A stretch of DNA of 64,000 bases from Tolypeutes matacus. Taxonomy: Eukaryota > Chordata > Mammalia > Cingulata > Chlamyphoridae. Positions 33,850 to 46,307 of the stretch are shown here, one piece after another. The translations under genes and the position numbers were made by a program. The DNA is taken from positions 4,644,614-4,708,613 of the forward strand of contig JAKSZT010004976.1 of the NCBI GenBank assembly GCA_026826555.1. Direction: 5' to 3'. Each line of letters starts with the position of its first letter. Positions within the stretch are counted from its first letter, which is position 1. Under the pieces are notes generated by a model, which saw only the letters and a program-made list of their open reading frames with translations, searched no databases and was not told the origin of the DNA.

Positions 33850-33870
33850 TTGACGTGTCCTCCACGTCAA
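33850..33870. promoter_or_regulatory. Inverted repeat with paired TGACGTG half-sites
   Basis: Perfect 8-bp arms, TTGACGTG at 33850-33857 and CACGTCAA at 33863-33870, around a 5-bp spacer. Each arm carries a CRE/bZIP-like TGACGTG core. It lies 53 nt upstream of the PAX1 ATG, in the core promoter or 5' UTR. Confidence 0.6.
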
Positions 33871-33909
33871 TCTCGGCAGTCACGCCGGAGACGCGCTAGT
33901 TGGCAGCTC

Positions 33910-33914
33910 ATTGG
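33910..33914 (-). promoter_or_regulatory. CCAAT box upstream of PAX1
   Basis: ATTGG on the plus strand reads as CCAAT on the coding strand (context GGAACCAATGAG), 113 nt before the ATG. This is a typical NF-Y site position in a TATA-less CpG promoter. Confidence 0.5.
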
Positions 33915-34090
33915 TTCCCGTCACTGCGCCCCGCGTCCCCCGCCCGGCTCTGAAACTCTACCCCCTCCTCCCGCCTTCCCACCACAGCTACCCCCCTCCG
34001 GAACCCGCCCCCTCCCCCAAACATACCCCCCTCCTCCAAACCCCAGCTGAGCCTGGGACCGTCCATTCGCTCCGCGCCGCTCGCAGCCCC

Positions 34091-35139
34091 CTCCCTCCCG
34101 GACTTTGGGATCGATGGGGAAGTCGTTTCAAGTTGATTAGTATTATGCTAGTATTAGTATCCGTACTACTGCTGCCTTCGGTTGTAGTTTTATTATCACC
34201 TCTTCACCATGACTACTACTAAGATATTGGAGGATAAAAGTTGTTGCAAGGTGCTGGAGTGTGGTTGCCTCTACCGGCTGCCCCCTCAGGGACACTCAAG
34301 AGTGGAGCCAGCGCCCATCTTGGTGCAGGGTGATGGATAAGGCGGACCAAAGCGGTGGAGCAAAGACGTTTCTGAAGGATTCCCCAACCCCACTCCCGGG
34401 AGATCTTTACTATGTTTAATGGCCACCCACTCCCTTTGGGTGGTGGGGTGCCTCCGTTGCTGCAGGAGGCACATTCCAAATTCGGTCTTCCTATGGCCAG
34501 GCCCACCCCCACCCCCGAACTCATTCCTCTCAAGACATAAGGGATGGTGCAGGCCAGAAAAATATCCCGACCTAATGCTCCCAGGAGCTAGGATTCGGTG
34601 GCCTCCCGACCCCAGTCCTTGCTGGTGGCATATGTAGCTCCGGGCTCCAGGCCTGATGGAAGGTCTCTTTCTCCCAGGCCGGGGAGCTCCCCGCTCTTCC
34701 TTCCCGGGACTGCCAGACCTTGCCTTTCCCTGAGCACCAGCAGCCTCCAGGGCTCTTTGGTAGCGCACAAACTGGCCCTTTCCCCTTCTTTTAAGCGGGA
34801 ATTTGTGCAGCCCTGAAATCTACTGCCCTGGCATTCACGGCCAACCCTCGTCTCTGTTTCTATTCTGCAGCAACGCCCAGTTCTGGACTTCCTAGCTTGT
34901 GTCCGTAACCGCCGCCATCCTGGAGGGAGCCCACGAGAAGGGGGCCAAGAAAGAGCAGGTGGAGGGAGATGTTTCCTGGTTTTGCGTCTGAACTGGCAAG
35001 AAGAGGCTGCGGGCGGTCTGGGCTCAGAGAGTTCCGTGCTAGAGGCCAGGACCCGCAAAGGGATTTGGGAAAGGGCCTAGGAGCAGTCACGATTCCAGGG
35101 ACCCCCAGGAACTCCCACCCCCAGCATACGGCTACCTGT
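34091..35139. other. PAX1 upstream flank
   Basis: Moderately GC-rich unique sequence between the promoter island and the 17-bp repeat. Open frames up to 160 codons overlap on both strands and are chance frames. Confidence 0.5.
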
Positions 35140-37330
35140 AGCCAGCCGAGAGCTGGGCACCCAGCCGGCGCGGTGATCCCGCCCGCGCGGTGATTCCTGC
35201 GGCGCGGTAATTCCGCCCGCCCGGAGTGCAGATGGATCGGATCAGCGCAGCCGAGGGGGCAGCGGCGGCCGAGGCCCTGACCCCTTTCCCTCCGCTGCTG
35301 GGCCAGGGGAGTATGGCTGACTCCTAATCGCCTCCTACGAATGTGTCAGTTAGGTGGGCCTGAACCATAAATCCTGGGCTCCCTGGAGGAAGGGCGGCCG
35401 TCGTCAGGCCGGGGGGGGGGAGGGGTGTGGGGGGGACATGGGCAAGAATTGCCCTTGGAAAAAGAAAAACCAGACCACAAGGAAGTAAGGATTCTCCTCT
35501 TAGGCAGGACAGAGCATATAGCGCAACTTCTGTCTCCAGGAGCCTCGGGGAGGCCCCGGGGACTGGAAAGAGGTTTGAGGGCCGGGGCCCTGGGGATCAG
35601 GTATGGGAGCAGGGAGAGAGGCATGGGTATAAGGAAACCATTTGGAAAGACCAGGACTATCCACGAAGGCGCGCAGGGTCTGGGTAAGGATGCGGGAAAG
35701 GAGTGGTTTGGATTAAGGTGGGCCAGAGGAACCAGGAGCTCGGAGAAAGCGCCGAGCCAAAGGGACTCCACATGCCCTCGATGGCAGCGCTCCTTGGTCT
35801 CGGGGAATTCTCTCCAGATGGCTTGTAAACTGCCCGCCCCTGACCTCGATTTTCGTTGCTTGTATTTCAAAGGCGGGTGCTCGAGCACGGGAAAGGTTGA
35901 TTTTCTTAGACGCTCGCGGATTCGGGGGCCTGGGAAAACGCAGCATCCAAGGCTCAGCCCAGCGCATCCCCGTGATCCGGGAAAGCAGCTAAAGCCATTT
36001 CTTTCCTCTGTAGGTGAAGAGTCGACGGGCGCGCTCAGAGAAGAGCAAATAAAGCCGGTTGCCCTACCCTGAGAGCTGGTTCGCCCTGGCCGCCCTGAGA
36101 AGGGACCATCACCGCCACATCTGCCGGCAAAATGTGGGGCGCTGGCAGGAAGGCGAAGCCCAGGACGGCAACTTTTCTCTCCTTCAGCCAAGGCCTCTGT
36201 GGTTGGCGGGAGAGGGTTAGGGGATTGTGCCCGGGGCTCTCTGGAGTGGCAGAGCCCGCGGGCCCTGGCCTTACCCCGCCATCCCCGCCCCCAGCAGCCA
36301 ACTGCTCGAGGTCGGGACTGCACAGCGGTGGCTGCTGCTCTCTCCGCCGCCCGCCCGCGGGAAAAGCTTACAGTTTGTCGCCCCCTGTCGGTCCCCCCGC
36401 TGAGCTCCGCGGATTCCCGCGCAACGGGCTGGGCTGGGGACGAGGTAGCCCAAAGGTGGGGTTGAAGAAGAAAAAGAAGCGTCTCCCCCACTTCCCCAGG
36501 ATGCAGCTTGGCCTGCTCCAAGGCCCGGGAACCGCGACGTGGTCGGCGCTGAGCTTGCAAAGGTAAAGAGCGGGTTCCGCTAGGGTTTGGCCGCGCAGTT
36601 TTGCCCGCCCGGGCTCGGTGAACCACCGAGCTGAGAGCGCGCTCCGGGGACCCCGACAGGACACATCCGGTTAGGACAGATCACCTTCAGGGGCGGGGGG
36701 AGGACGGATTCGAGGGAGCCTATCCGCCCCGGGGAATTGGCCCAGGTTTCCCGGAGCGGGGAAGGAAGGGGAGGGGAGCTCGGGGCCAAATGCGTGAGAC
36801 AAAGAGGAGGCAGGAAGGAGGTGATTGCCCTCCTGGGGTCTGGGATTGGCGGTGGGGAGAGCTTGCGTGGTCCCTGGTAGATCACGCTGGATCTGTGAAG
36901 CCAGCACTGCTCAGCGACTCGGCGGACCTTGGAGCAACAGCCGTGCCCCACTTCAAGTCTTTTGCGTCGCTTTGGGTTTTGCTGGGACTATTTCGGGGAG
37001 TTTTCTGAGGGCTAACGAAGCGTGCATATAGGAACTGGCGGGAATGTTCCCGGGGCCCACAATTCAAGGACTCCAGGGGAAACCTAGACAGGCAAATGAA
37101 AGTCCCACTCACGTTCCGCAGAACTGAAGCAGTGGCAGTGGCGCCGGGCGTGCCGGGGCGCGTGTTTTGGTTCCTCCGGGAAGGACCTGAGGGCAGAAAA
37201 TCCAGGCGGCATTCCCCGAGGGCGCTTGGCAGAGCCCGCGCCTACCTACAAAGAATGCAGGTCCCACCGGCGCCTTCACGCGCCAGGCAGCATTCGCGCC
37301 CGCGTGGGTCCAGGCCTCAGCTTTTTGCTG
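35140..37330. promoter_or_regulatory. CpG-rich upstream region
   Basis: High G+C with frequent CpG from about 35.14 to 36.75 kb and again at 37.12-37.33 kb, 1.4-3.5 kb upstream of PAX1. No coding exon is supported. Long open frames here, including a 426-codon minus-strand one, follow from GC richness. It could be a distal promoter shore, alternative first exon or divergent transcript start; sequence alone does not decide. Confidence 0.5.
35168..35218. repeat. 17-bp motif repeated three times upstream of PAX1
   Basis: Three contiguous 17-bp units start at 35168, 35185 and 35202, each beginning GCGCGGT and continuing GATCCC, GATTCC or AATTCC. It lies about 1.4 kb upstream of the PAX1 ATG in CpG-rich sequence. 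The unit boundaries are read directly. Confidence 0.75.
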
Positions 37331-40300
37331 GTTTTAGGAGCACAGCACCGTGAGTAGTGTGATGAGAAATCAAAGTCAAACGAACGAGTTTCTTCATTTT
37401 CTACTTTTAAAAACGCGCCGGCCGCAGACACGCTTTAGGCTGCGCGAGGTTGTATTGCCCCCACCCCACCCCTCACAGTGTGCAGAGGAGATCCCGCCAC
37501 ACCACACTTAAAAAGAAGAAAATTGGTAAAAAGGGGAACTGAAAAGTGGCTAGCTGCAAGGAAGCACGTGCAGGGATGAGCTGATGCAGATCCGGGAATT
37601 GTAAATCCTCAGGGAATGCCAACAGAGAAACTAGCTCGTCGGAAACGGGAATGTGCAATAAGGCAACCTTAAGCTGCGGTGCCAGGAGCAGGGCGGAGGC
37701 CGCACGGCTGACTTGGCTCCAGCGCTCCCTCCCGACCAAATGTACCCTCTGGGGAAGGCGGGCGTGCGCGCAGCACCTGCCGCTCCCGATGGGAACACAG
37801 AGACTCCAGGCTCTAAATGGAAGGTGCTGAAGGCGCTACCAGTTAGGATTAAAAGAGCCCAGAGAGGCATAAATACTTTAAATAAATACCGTCCTCGGCT
37901 TCCCAGAGACTCATTCCCGCAGTGCGTTTTTGCTTGGCTGCCTGTGGTTAAGGTGGGCTAGCTTCGTTTTATTTGCTAGCTTGGAAATGTTTATCTTCGA
38001 AAGCGGGTCAGGTGAGCAGTGGGATGGCGAGTCGTTTCTGTCTACACTGGCTGCCGAAGGCTGGAAACTTGGAAATGCACCGGGAGATAAGCAAGGGGGA
38101 AATGTTCATTTTCCTAAAATGAAATAGACAACAAGAAACTATAACTCTGACATGCGTGATTAACAAAAGAGGGGACAGTCAGGCCTCCCCGATTCCGTTC
38201 AGAGGTGTAGGAGAAACACAAAACTCAGAAAATTGATTTGCTGTGAAACACCCAGTCGAAATAAACGAAGGGAAATAGAGCATGGCGAAGGAACATCTAA
38301 GATACTTTCTACCCTGAGGTGCAGGGTCCTTTTTAAGTTGCAACATATAAAATACAGCATTTGGGTGATAAAATAAACTGCACGAGACTGGTGCTCTTTG
38401 TAGGAAGAAGGTTTTCTTTGGGAAGAAAGCTGGGAAGGAACAGTGTCCTTGACATCCTTCTGTGTATGTCATCATGGATGCAAATTTCAGGGCTCTTTCT
38501 TGCTGTTATGTTTTCATTCTTTCCCCAGCAGTGACTGTGTCAGACCAGCCTCAATTTCTCCTTATATAGATGACCTATACAGTGTCAGATCTATTTTCAT
38601 TCCATTCCACCAACGTAAAAGCCTACAGAAGACTCCAGGCACTGGTCAAAATTCCACCTTTGCAGTGAGCCCCCAGAAATGTTGGTGTGATGTTGCTCAA
38701 AATCTGAAGAGCAATAAAGTGTGTGTGGGGGGGAGTGGAAATATTCGGGAAACTTAAAATGTCCACGGGGCATAAAGGTCTTGGTAGCTGAGCAAAAGGG
38801 GGATATCTAGGAGTAGCTGCAGGGTTACAAAGGATAGAAGTGGGCATTTGCAATAGGAACAGACAGTGGTGGAGTGACTGCCTTGGAGAAGAGTTGCAAA
38901 GGGAGCATTGGGCAAGGGTGTCCCGCTGGCTAGAGGATGACCCTGTGGCTCAGGCTTGCTTTGCTGCAAATACTGACATACTGACACGTGTGAGACATCT
39001 ACACTGGCCCAGGCTAATTGGAACCAGTTTGAAATTTGCAGCCCTTGAATGCAAGAGGGATGTTTTGGAAATTTCTAATCCAACATGGACCTGGAAAGTA
39101 GAGAACGGCTCCACGATCCTGAAGAGCACGGGTGGAGTCCTTGCTCTTTATGTTAAAAGAATGCCTTTGTTTACCTGGATTTGCCCGATTCTTGTTAAAC
39201 ATCAGTCCTCTCCAATTGTAAGTACTTAAAATGTAATGCAAGTGCTGGAAACAGGGCAATCCAGAGAGCTGCGGGAATGTTATTTAATAGTACTTCAGCC
39301 ATGAAAAGAACCTTCAACCTGCTGGTCCATGGTTTCCAGGTTCCCCTCCTGCCAACGGACAGTGCAGCTGAACTACTGCCCCATCTCAGTCACCCATTTC
39401 CAGCACACTTAGAATCATCATTCACAACTAGATGTTTATGAATTCAGTTTGCATAACCCACGTAACTATTGAGAAACATCGCTCTTTTGGAATAAGGACA
39501 TTGTTCCAGGGTGTGGGTTTTACCTTTGTTTCTACTTTAAGCTCAGAAGTCTCAAAGGCCTCTACCAATTGCATATTCTCATCAAAGTGGCATTTCCTTC
39601 ATGTTCATTTATTATATACATATCCCTAAGCGACTTCTCCCTACAATACCACTTACACGATTTTCCTTGTCAGAAATCACGTGTCTTTTATGAGGAGCTT
39701 TCTTTAAGGCACAAATGGTATTTTTACTTGTGCGTTACCTTTACCACTGGCCTAGTTGTAACAATTATTCCTCCATCTCTTTTTCTATTTGCTACAATAT
39801 CCCCACGCCTGCTACAGATACATGTGTATATATGTTAAATATATATGTATATGTGTGTGTGTGTGTGTGTATAAAATATGTCCTCAGCTCAGTGATGGTT
39901 TTCATTTTCTCCCTCCTCCCCCTGGTGTAGGGACTATGGAGTTTTATTGAAGACCCGTAATGCCTCCGGTTTTGATTTAGGGGTTTTGGAGTTTGTGATC
40001 TCATTGCCCAGTATGGAAAATATTAGACAGGGTCTGCAGACTGTAGGCAGGAAGAGACCCTAACCACCATTGCAGGCCCAGTGCCCCCTACCCAGTGCTG
40101 CAGTAACTCACAGCACAGCCGTCCAGAATCGAGCTTCAGTTTTTATGCCTTGGGACAGAGATCGCTTCTGCCAGTCCTGTTCATGAAAAGGGTTCTCCAA
40201 GACGTGGATTCCAGGGCAGCTTTCAGATATCCTGAAGGATGCCTGGGTCGCAGGCCCAGAGATCCAGATCCAATTAGTCTGATCGAACCCGGTTTTTCAA

Positions 40301-42394
40301 ACGCTCTCAGGTCATTCTCTCGTGCATTCAGGTGTGAGGAGCTCTGCTTTAGGAGAAATGCGGGAGGGAAGAGATCGTATGTCCCGATGCTTCTTCCTTT
40401 GCGACTGTTTCCCGGATGCGCAGGGAAACCCTGGTGGTGGTCTCGCCTCGTCTCCGTGGGAACCCTCCCATGACACACGAAAACATGTCTTAAAACTACC
40501 TGCTCGTGACTTTCACACAACGGCACTTCGGCCCATCTTTGAAATAGCTGCAAAGGGAGACGCTGCCTTCTCAGTCTAGGGCTGTCCTGGGTTTGCTGTC
40601 TTTAAAAAACAAAACAAAACAAGAACCTTCTGTCTTTCTGCTCTCACACAGGTGATTCCAGCCTCCTAGTTAAGTGCAACCATCTGTCCAGGGAGCTGGA
40701 GGGGACACCCGAAGGAGTCAGCGACTGCCTTAGCCGCTTACGCTGGGGAAAATGGGCTTCTGGAGAGTCTGAACGAATCATAAACACTACCCACCCGGGA
40801 GTCAGGACAATTGCATTGTCCAAGTAGGTAGGAGTTGAAATGGACTTTTAAGTTTTATTACAGGCAAGGCAGCAGGGCAGGATTTAACCCTTAAGCTTCT
40901 GATGAAATTCTGAATCATCTCCTATGGGCTAAACATGATTTCTTGTTTTTACCATGATTGTTATGGTTATTATTGAATTGTTTTGTGCCCAGGTGAGAGG
41001 AAAACTTTTAAAATCTGGCTCTGGCAATGCTGCATTTTAGAGTGCCTTTCCCCGAGAGTGCTGAGTTGTTATAATGATAGAAATGAGGAGTTAGTGAAAT
41101 GTCAAAGTCATGGGGACCGGCAAAGGGGGAGCGACAAAGTAAGGGAAAGAAAGAAAAACATTCCACCCACCCTCTGTTAAGGCTCAGAAATCAATGCAAA
41201 GGAAATTCCTTCTTTTCATTTTCATCAGCTTCATGTAGGTAATAAATGTTAAGATTTAGACTTTTAGGTTCCAAGAAAATCTGGGGGTAGTTCCTTCACA
41301 GCAGGAACTTTATGTTCTCCACTTTAAGAGTAAAGTGTTGCCTGCAATGATTTTTAAGTTCCATTTTAGTTATAAATTTTTGGTTCTAAGTCACCACTAA
41401 GACCAGGAGAACAAATACACAAATTTTTCTGGACATTTTAGGTCATGTTTATTTTTTTAAATTGAAATCTGCTATGGGCACCACTGTAGGAGATCTTAAA
41501 ATGTATATTTTAGAAAACTGCATCCGTTTTTTTTTTTTTTTCAAATATCTTGTAAAAAATCTTTATGTTCATCTACTTTTATGATTATAATGTAATCTCC
41601 AACTTGTTAGAAGATAATGTTAAAATAACTGAAAAGTACATGAAAATCAATAGTCATAATAATAATAACAGCTAAAATGCCCTTAAAATGATTCATTATT
41701 TCTCAGCAACAACCAGAAGCTTAAGTGTTATGGGGTTGTAGTGCAACACAGTAACAGATGCTGAACATAGCTACAGGACTGTAACTTTATGAATGGATAT
41801 GCTGAGAAAATGAGTTTTGACAGGATTTCTGAGTACTTCGACATTGGCAGAATGGATAACTGAATTAATATCCATCAGGCTGGGAAATACTCAGCATTTG
41901 GAATATTACCATTTGGCAGGCCAACAAACTGGAGGTTTGCTCCCCTATGAGGGAAATGCATCAGAGGCACTGTCCATTTCAGTTTTCATGATAACACCTC
42001 TGGTTGAGCCAAGACTCTGCTTGGTTTAATTTCTTCTCTGTAATTATGTTACACAAAATATAATCCAGGTTGTTGTACAGGGGCTATTGTTGCATGTGCA
42101 GAACATGTGTCCACATTTGCAATGTCTGCCAACTGATTGGAGCTAGACGAATCTGGCACTTTTACGTTGGTTTCTCTTTAAACTGGGGCATGGGTTTCTC
42201 TCCAAGTGGGGCTGCTGGAATAGACTGGGACTTGGTGGAAGGTTTGATGATGGTTTAAAAGAACTCCAGGCCTGAGGTCCTTCTGTCATTTTAGGCTGTC
42301 CTCACCTTGGCCCCTCACTACTACAGAGGGAAGGGGTTTTTAATTTGATGGCACTCTGCTCTGATGCCTTTTCTTTGTGTCTAATTTCGTTTGT
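37331..42394. other. Upstream intergenic region
   Basis: Unique-looking sequence, without recognised interspersed repeats except the TG run at 39848-39872. The scarcity of repeats over about 5 kb near a developmental gene may reflect regulatory constraint. Confidence 0.45.
39848..39872. repeat. TG microsatellite
   Basis: Ten TG units flanked by TA-rich sequence. Confidence 0.85.
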
Positions 42395-42880
42395 GTTTTT
42401 TTTCTTCTATTTTTAAATGAATTTTATTTGATTTTAATTGTGGTAAGATAGACATAACATAAAAATCATTTTAACCATTTTTAGGTAGACAGTTCTGTGA
42501 TATAAAGTACATTGACAATACTGTGTAACTTTCATTGCAATCTATTTCTAAACTATTTTCATCATACCCATCAAGCACTAACTCCCTATTCCGCACTCCC
42601 CCCACCTCTGGTAACCCTTATTCTGCTTCTTGCCTGTATGAATTTGTTTATTCTAAGTATTTAAGTATTTCATATGAGAGAAATCATACACTGTATGCCC
42701 TTTCATGTCTGGCGTATTTCATTCAAAATGATATCTTCAGTGTTCATCTATGTTGTAGCATGTACCGGTACTTCATTTCTTTTTATGGATGAATAATATT
42801 CCATTGTGTGTATACACCACATTTTGTTTATCCATTCATCTGCTGATGGGCGCTTGGGTTGCTTCCACCTTTGGGATTTT
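42395..42880 (-). mobile_element. Old L1 3' UTR fragment
   Basis: On the plus strand it reads as the reverse of an L1 3' end, with ATGGATGAATAATATTCCAT, TTTATCCATTCATCTGCTGA and GGGTTGCTTCCACCTTTGG near its end. Diverged. Confidence 0.75.
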
Positions 42881-43094
42881 TAAACTGCTAGGAAGGTTTG
42901 AGAAATTTATGAACAGACATGATAAGAGCTGCTGCTCACAGCATGAGCACATGTGTGTATATTTTCACGGGTATGTTAGCGCACAGAGAGAGGGACCACA
43001 CTTCTTTAAGGCATTTTATCTAAGGCCCCAAAATGCCTACACATCTCCAACTCAGAAAATGACCTGGTGACAGAACAGCATGATATTCACAAGT

Positions 43095-43235
43095 CTAGGC
43101 TTTTTCCTAGTTCAAAAGTCTCAGGTTTGAATGCCGGCACGGCATCAAATCCCAGCTTCCTCATTCACAAAGTAAGGATGAAACGACCTAACCGTGGAAA
43201 ATGCTTACTAACTGCAGGTAGCTTTTATTATCATT
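43095..43235 (+). repeat. MIR
   Basis: GTCTCAGGTTTGAATGCC, CCTCATTCACAAAGTAAGGA and TGCTTACTAACTGCAGGTAG in forward MIR order. Confidence 0.6.
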
Positions 43236-46104
43236 GTATATACTTTATATATATTAAAAAACAGATACGTTTTAACTTTTGTCTCTTTTATGGGACATCT
43301 GTTAGACAGGCATTCGATGGTTTGCTAATAGAAATATTTGTAAATCAGGCTGTATTGAAGTGTGTCTTGGGGAGAAAACAGCTTTAAAGTATTTTCCCGC
43401 ATTCCTGTTTGCTCGCCACGCTCTTTCGTGGTTCTGAGGTGCATCACGAGACTGGATTCTAGACACTCAAGTGACAGTCACAAGGGAGAGAGCATTAACA
43501 GCTCTTTAGTGCTTTTTAAAGAGCTGCATCTGCTGCCAATAGAAGGTGAGTGGCAGGGGTATAAACTCCCCAGTTCGAGAAAGCTGAGGAAGAAGGAAAT
43601 TGATGGCTGGCCCAGAAATTTCAGAGAGTGCCAAAACTGTGGTTCTTTATAGGGCTGTGTCTTCTTGAGCAGCTGTATACTGCACTACCCAGGAATCCTG
43701 GGCCTGCTCAGGCTTTACTGGCCATGGGAGCCATCCCTGCCTTTGTCGGAGATAGAATATCTTTTACTTCTGTGTTTACCTTTTTTCCTTTTGTTTTCCT
43801 GTGTGATGTTCCTTTCCCTTCTGTGTTTGCCTTTTGAACATGTTCTTTCTCCTCCAATTCTCTCTCTCTGGGAATGAGCCCTGTGCCTCGTGAGCCATGT
43901 TTGAGCTTGGTGTTATGACACCGTCTCGTTGTACAGGCTTGTGGCAGGTGACTCCCAATTGTGCAAGGGTGACATTTCACTCCCCTATTACCACAAATCA
44001 CCACACACACAAACCCCAAATACATTACCTCTTCCTTGTGTTGCCCACATTTCTAACTTTTCTCCACAGTGCCTCAAATCCAGGATTTCAGTTAAGTGGC
44101 ATATTCTATTTTTTAATAAAAGGTCATACCTTTGGGGGAATCAGGTAATTAGTTATTTGAAATTTATTAATTCAAGCCGAGTGCTTCTATAATCTGGAGG
44201 CTTCCATTTATTTTGGGGCCAGATACTTTACCCATTATAGTGAACAATGTCATGTGTGCTCCCCCGCCCCCATACGCACACCCCTCCACTCAGGACTAAA
44301 GCTCACATTCCCCCAGCTGCCAGGAGGGTTGATGGCTAAGAGCTTTCATCTGAGTTCCCCGTTCCAGAAATTTCCCGAGGCTGAAAGGAGTCATCCCGCC
44401 CAAAGAAAATACCCTTTCCTGGGGACAGCTCACAACTAGTGACTGGTCCCTGTGGGGAAACAGGGCAGCTCTGAAGGGCCATAACCACTCCAGAGCTCCC
44501 CAGGGGATTGGCTGAGACCTTTGTTGTGACTGCATCGGAGCCCAATTTCTTCCCTCTGCTCAGTTCCTTTCCCCTCATTCCTCACAGGTGTGGATCCCAA
44601 GAACACTTCCCCCATAAACTGCCTGCACATCCATCCCCCACTCAGTCTGCTTCCCGGGGTACCCAGCCCAGGCCGTGCATCATCTCATGTGCTAACCATA
44701 TGTTTCCTTGCTCCAAAGATGAAGGGTCGAGGCTTGGAGATAAAGTCATTGCCACCAAATCTCACAGGGATGGTGGTTAGGGTGGTTGGCTCCCAACAAC
44801 CCTGCCACCCCTCTGCCCTCACTGAGAGAGCCTTCTAAGCAGGAGTCCTCATCGAGGGGAAATGATTTAGATTGTGGTGCCCCCAGGGTGAGCAGGGGGC
44901 AGAGGGAGCTGTGGCAGAGACATCTCAGATTAGCATCGGGGCTCTTAGAATCTGAGAAGCAGGCGAAGGGCAACAAATATGGGGTGGGGAGAGTGCTCCA
45001 GGACAAATGCAGTGATTTTAAAATGTGGTCTGGCTCTGTTACCAACACATGTACATTTCTGAAATGGAAATGCAGCAGAGCCTTGCAAGGACCCCACACA
45101 TTAGAAGCTGGGAGCACAGACTGTGCTGGTGGCTCTGAAAAAAAAACAGCTTCACTGAGCAAATTAGTCAAGCAGTTTCGATTACAAGTGAAATATATAT
45201 CTTCTGAGAAATGATTTTCAGACTCTTTAGGAGGTCGTATGAAGATGTCATTCATTTGAGCAAATATAAAGAGAGTTCTTTCCACAATCAACACACAGCT
45301 GGTCGTGTGGGGAATCGGAGTAAGAAGCTATTTTTGCCCTTGAGGATGTTGTGTTCTGGCCCCCATTCCTTAAACTTGGATGTGCATCTCCTGTAGGTCT
45401 CTGGTGGTAGGATTGATGGAGCACCCCACTGGGGAACAGCACACCCTCTGAAATCTCAATTTCACCTAATGATTTTGGAAAAATAACATTCTTGTGGTAT
45501 TAAAACAAGCATGGATTCTTTATGGCCTATGACACAATTTTTTGAAGTCCATTTGAAGGACAAATTAGATGTCAAAAAAAAAAAAAAACCACACATACAC
45601 ACAAAAAAAACAGTGCCACCCTGGTTACCTCTAGCTCTCCAGGAGAGGCGGGAGTTCACGCCTGTGCATCAGAAAAACAGAGCAAATCCACAGTTGAAAA
45701 CGGGCCTTGAGAGAGGTGCCAAGTCTTCCCACGTTCATGAGGCAGAAGAGGAGGTCACATCTGGCCAAGGAGCGCAGAGCGTCCCTGAAGGGAGTTAGCA
45801 TCTGAGATGGACCTTGAAGGATGGTTGGATTTTTGTCAGGTGGAGACCCAGAAGGCAAAGGAAGCGGGGCAGAAAGGGCCTATCCAGGAGGGGATAGATG
45901 GCGAGCAAAGGTTAAAGCATGGGCAGACACGGGGTGACAGTAAATCCTTTGGCCTGGGAGGAGAACGGGGACTCAGCACGGGCAATGGCGGTGGAGGTAG
46001 TGGGAAGAGGCCTGAGCCTGGAAAGCCAGGTGAAGGGGCGTCTACTGAATGCGGGGGGCCCTAGAGAGGGGAGATTTCTGAGCTCAGGCCCAAGTCCTAG
46101 GGGA
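43236..46104. other. Upstream intergenic region
   Basis: Unique-looking sequence with an A-rich/CA-rich patch near 45574-45612. Open frames up to 182 codons (44746-45294, minus) overlap open frames on the other strand and show no known domain. Confidence 0.45.
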
Positions 46105-46275
46105 CAGAGCAGCAGCTTTGGAACCAAAGCTACAGAATCTGAAGTTGACCCCCGACTCCAGAACGTACACCCTGTGACCTGGGCACATCACCTAACTTCT
46201 GAGCTCCCATCTGGAAAATGGGGTCATGTGGGGACCTCAGGAAGATTAAATGCAATCAGCTAGAGAAGGCATTTT
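46105..46275 (+). repeat. MIR
   Basis: GCAGCTTTGGAACCAAAGCT, CCTGTGACCTGGGCACATCA, CATCTGGAAAATGGGGTCAT, AGATTAAATGCAATCAGC in forward MIR order. Confidence 0.7.
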
Positions 46276-46307
46276 GCTATACCACTGCAGGGTAAGTACG
46301 TTGAAAG

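Larger units (their letters stand above)
33798..33960 (-). promoter_or_regulatory. PAX1: PAX1 proximal promoter and 5' UTR region
   Basis: The sequence just upstream of the start codon is CpG-rich with no TATA box. On the minus strand it carries a GC box (GGGCGGGGG, 33945-33937), a CCAAT box (33914-33910) and, closer to the ATG, an 8+8 bp inverted repeat with TGACGTG half-sites (33870-33850). This layout fits a CCAAT/Sp1-type initiator about 30-60 nt upstream of the ATG. The start site itself cannot be fixed from sequence. Confidence 0.55.
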
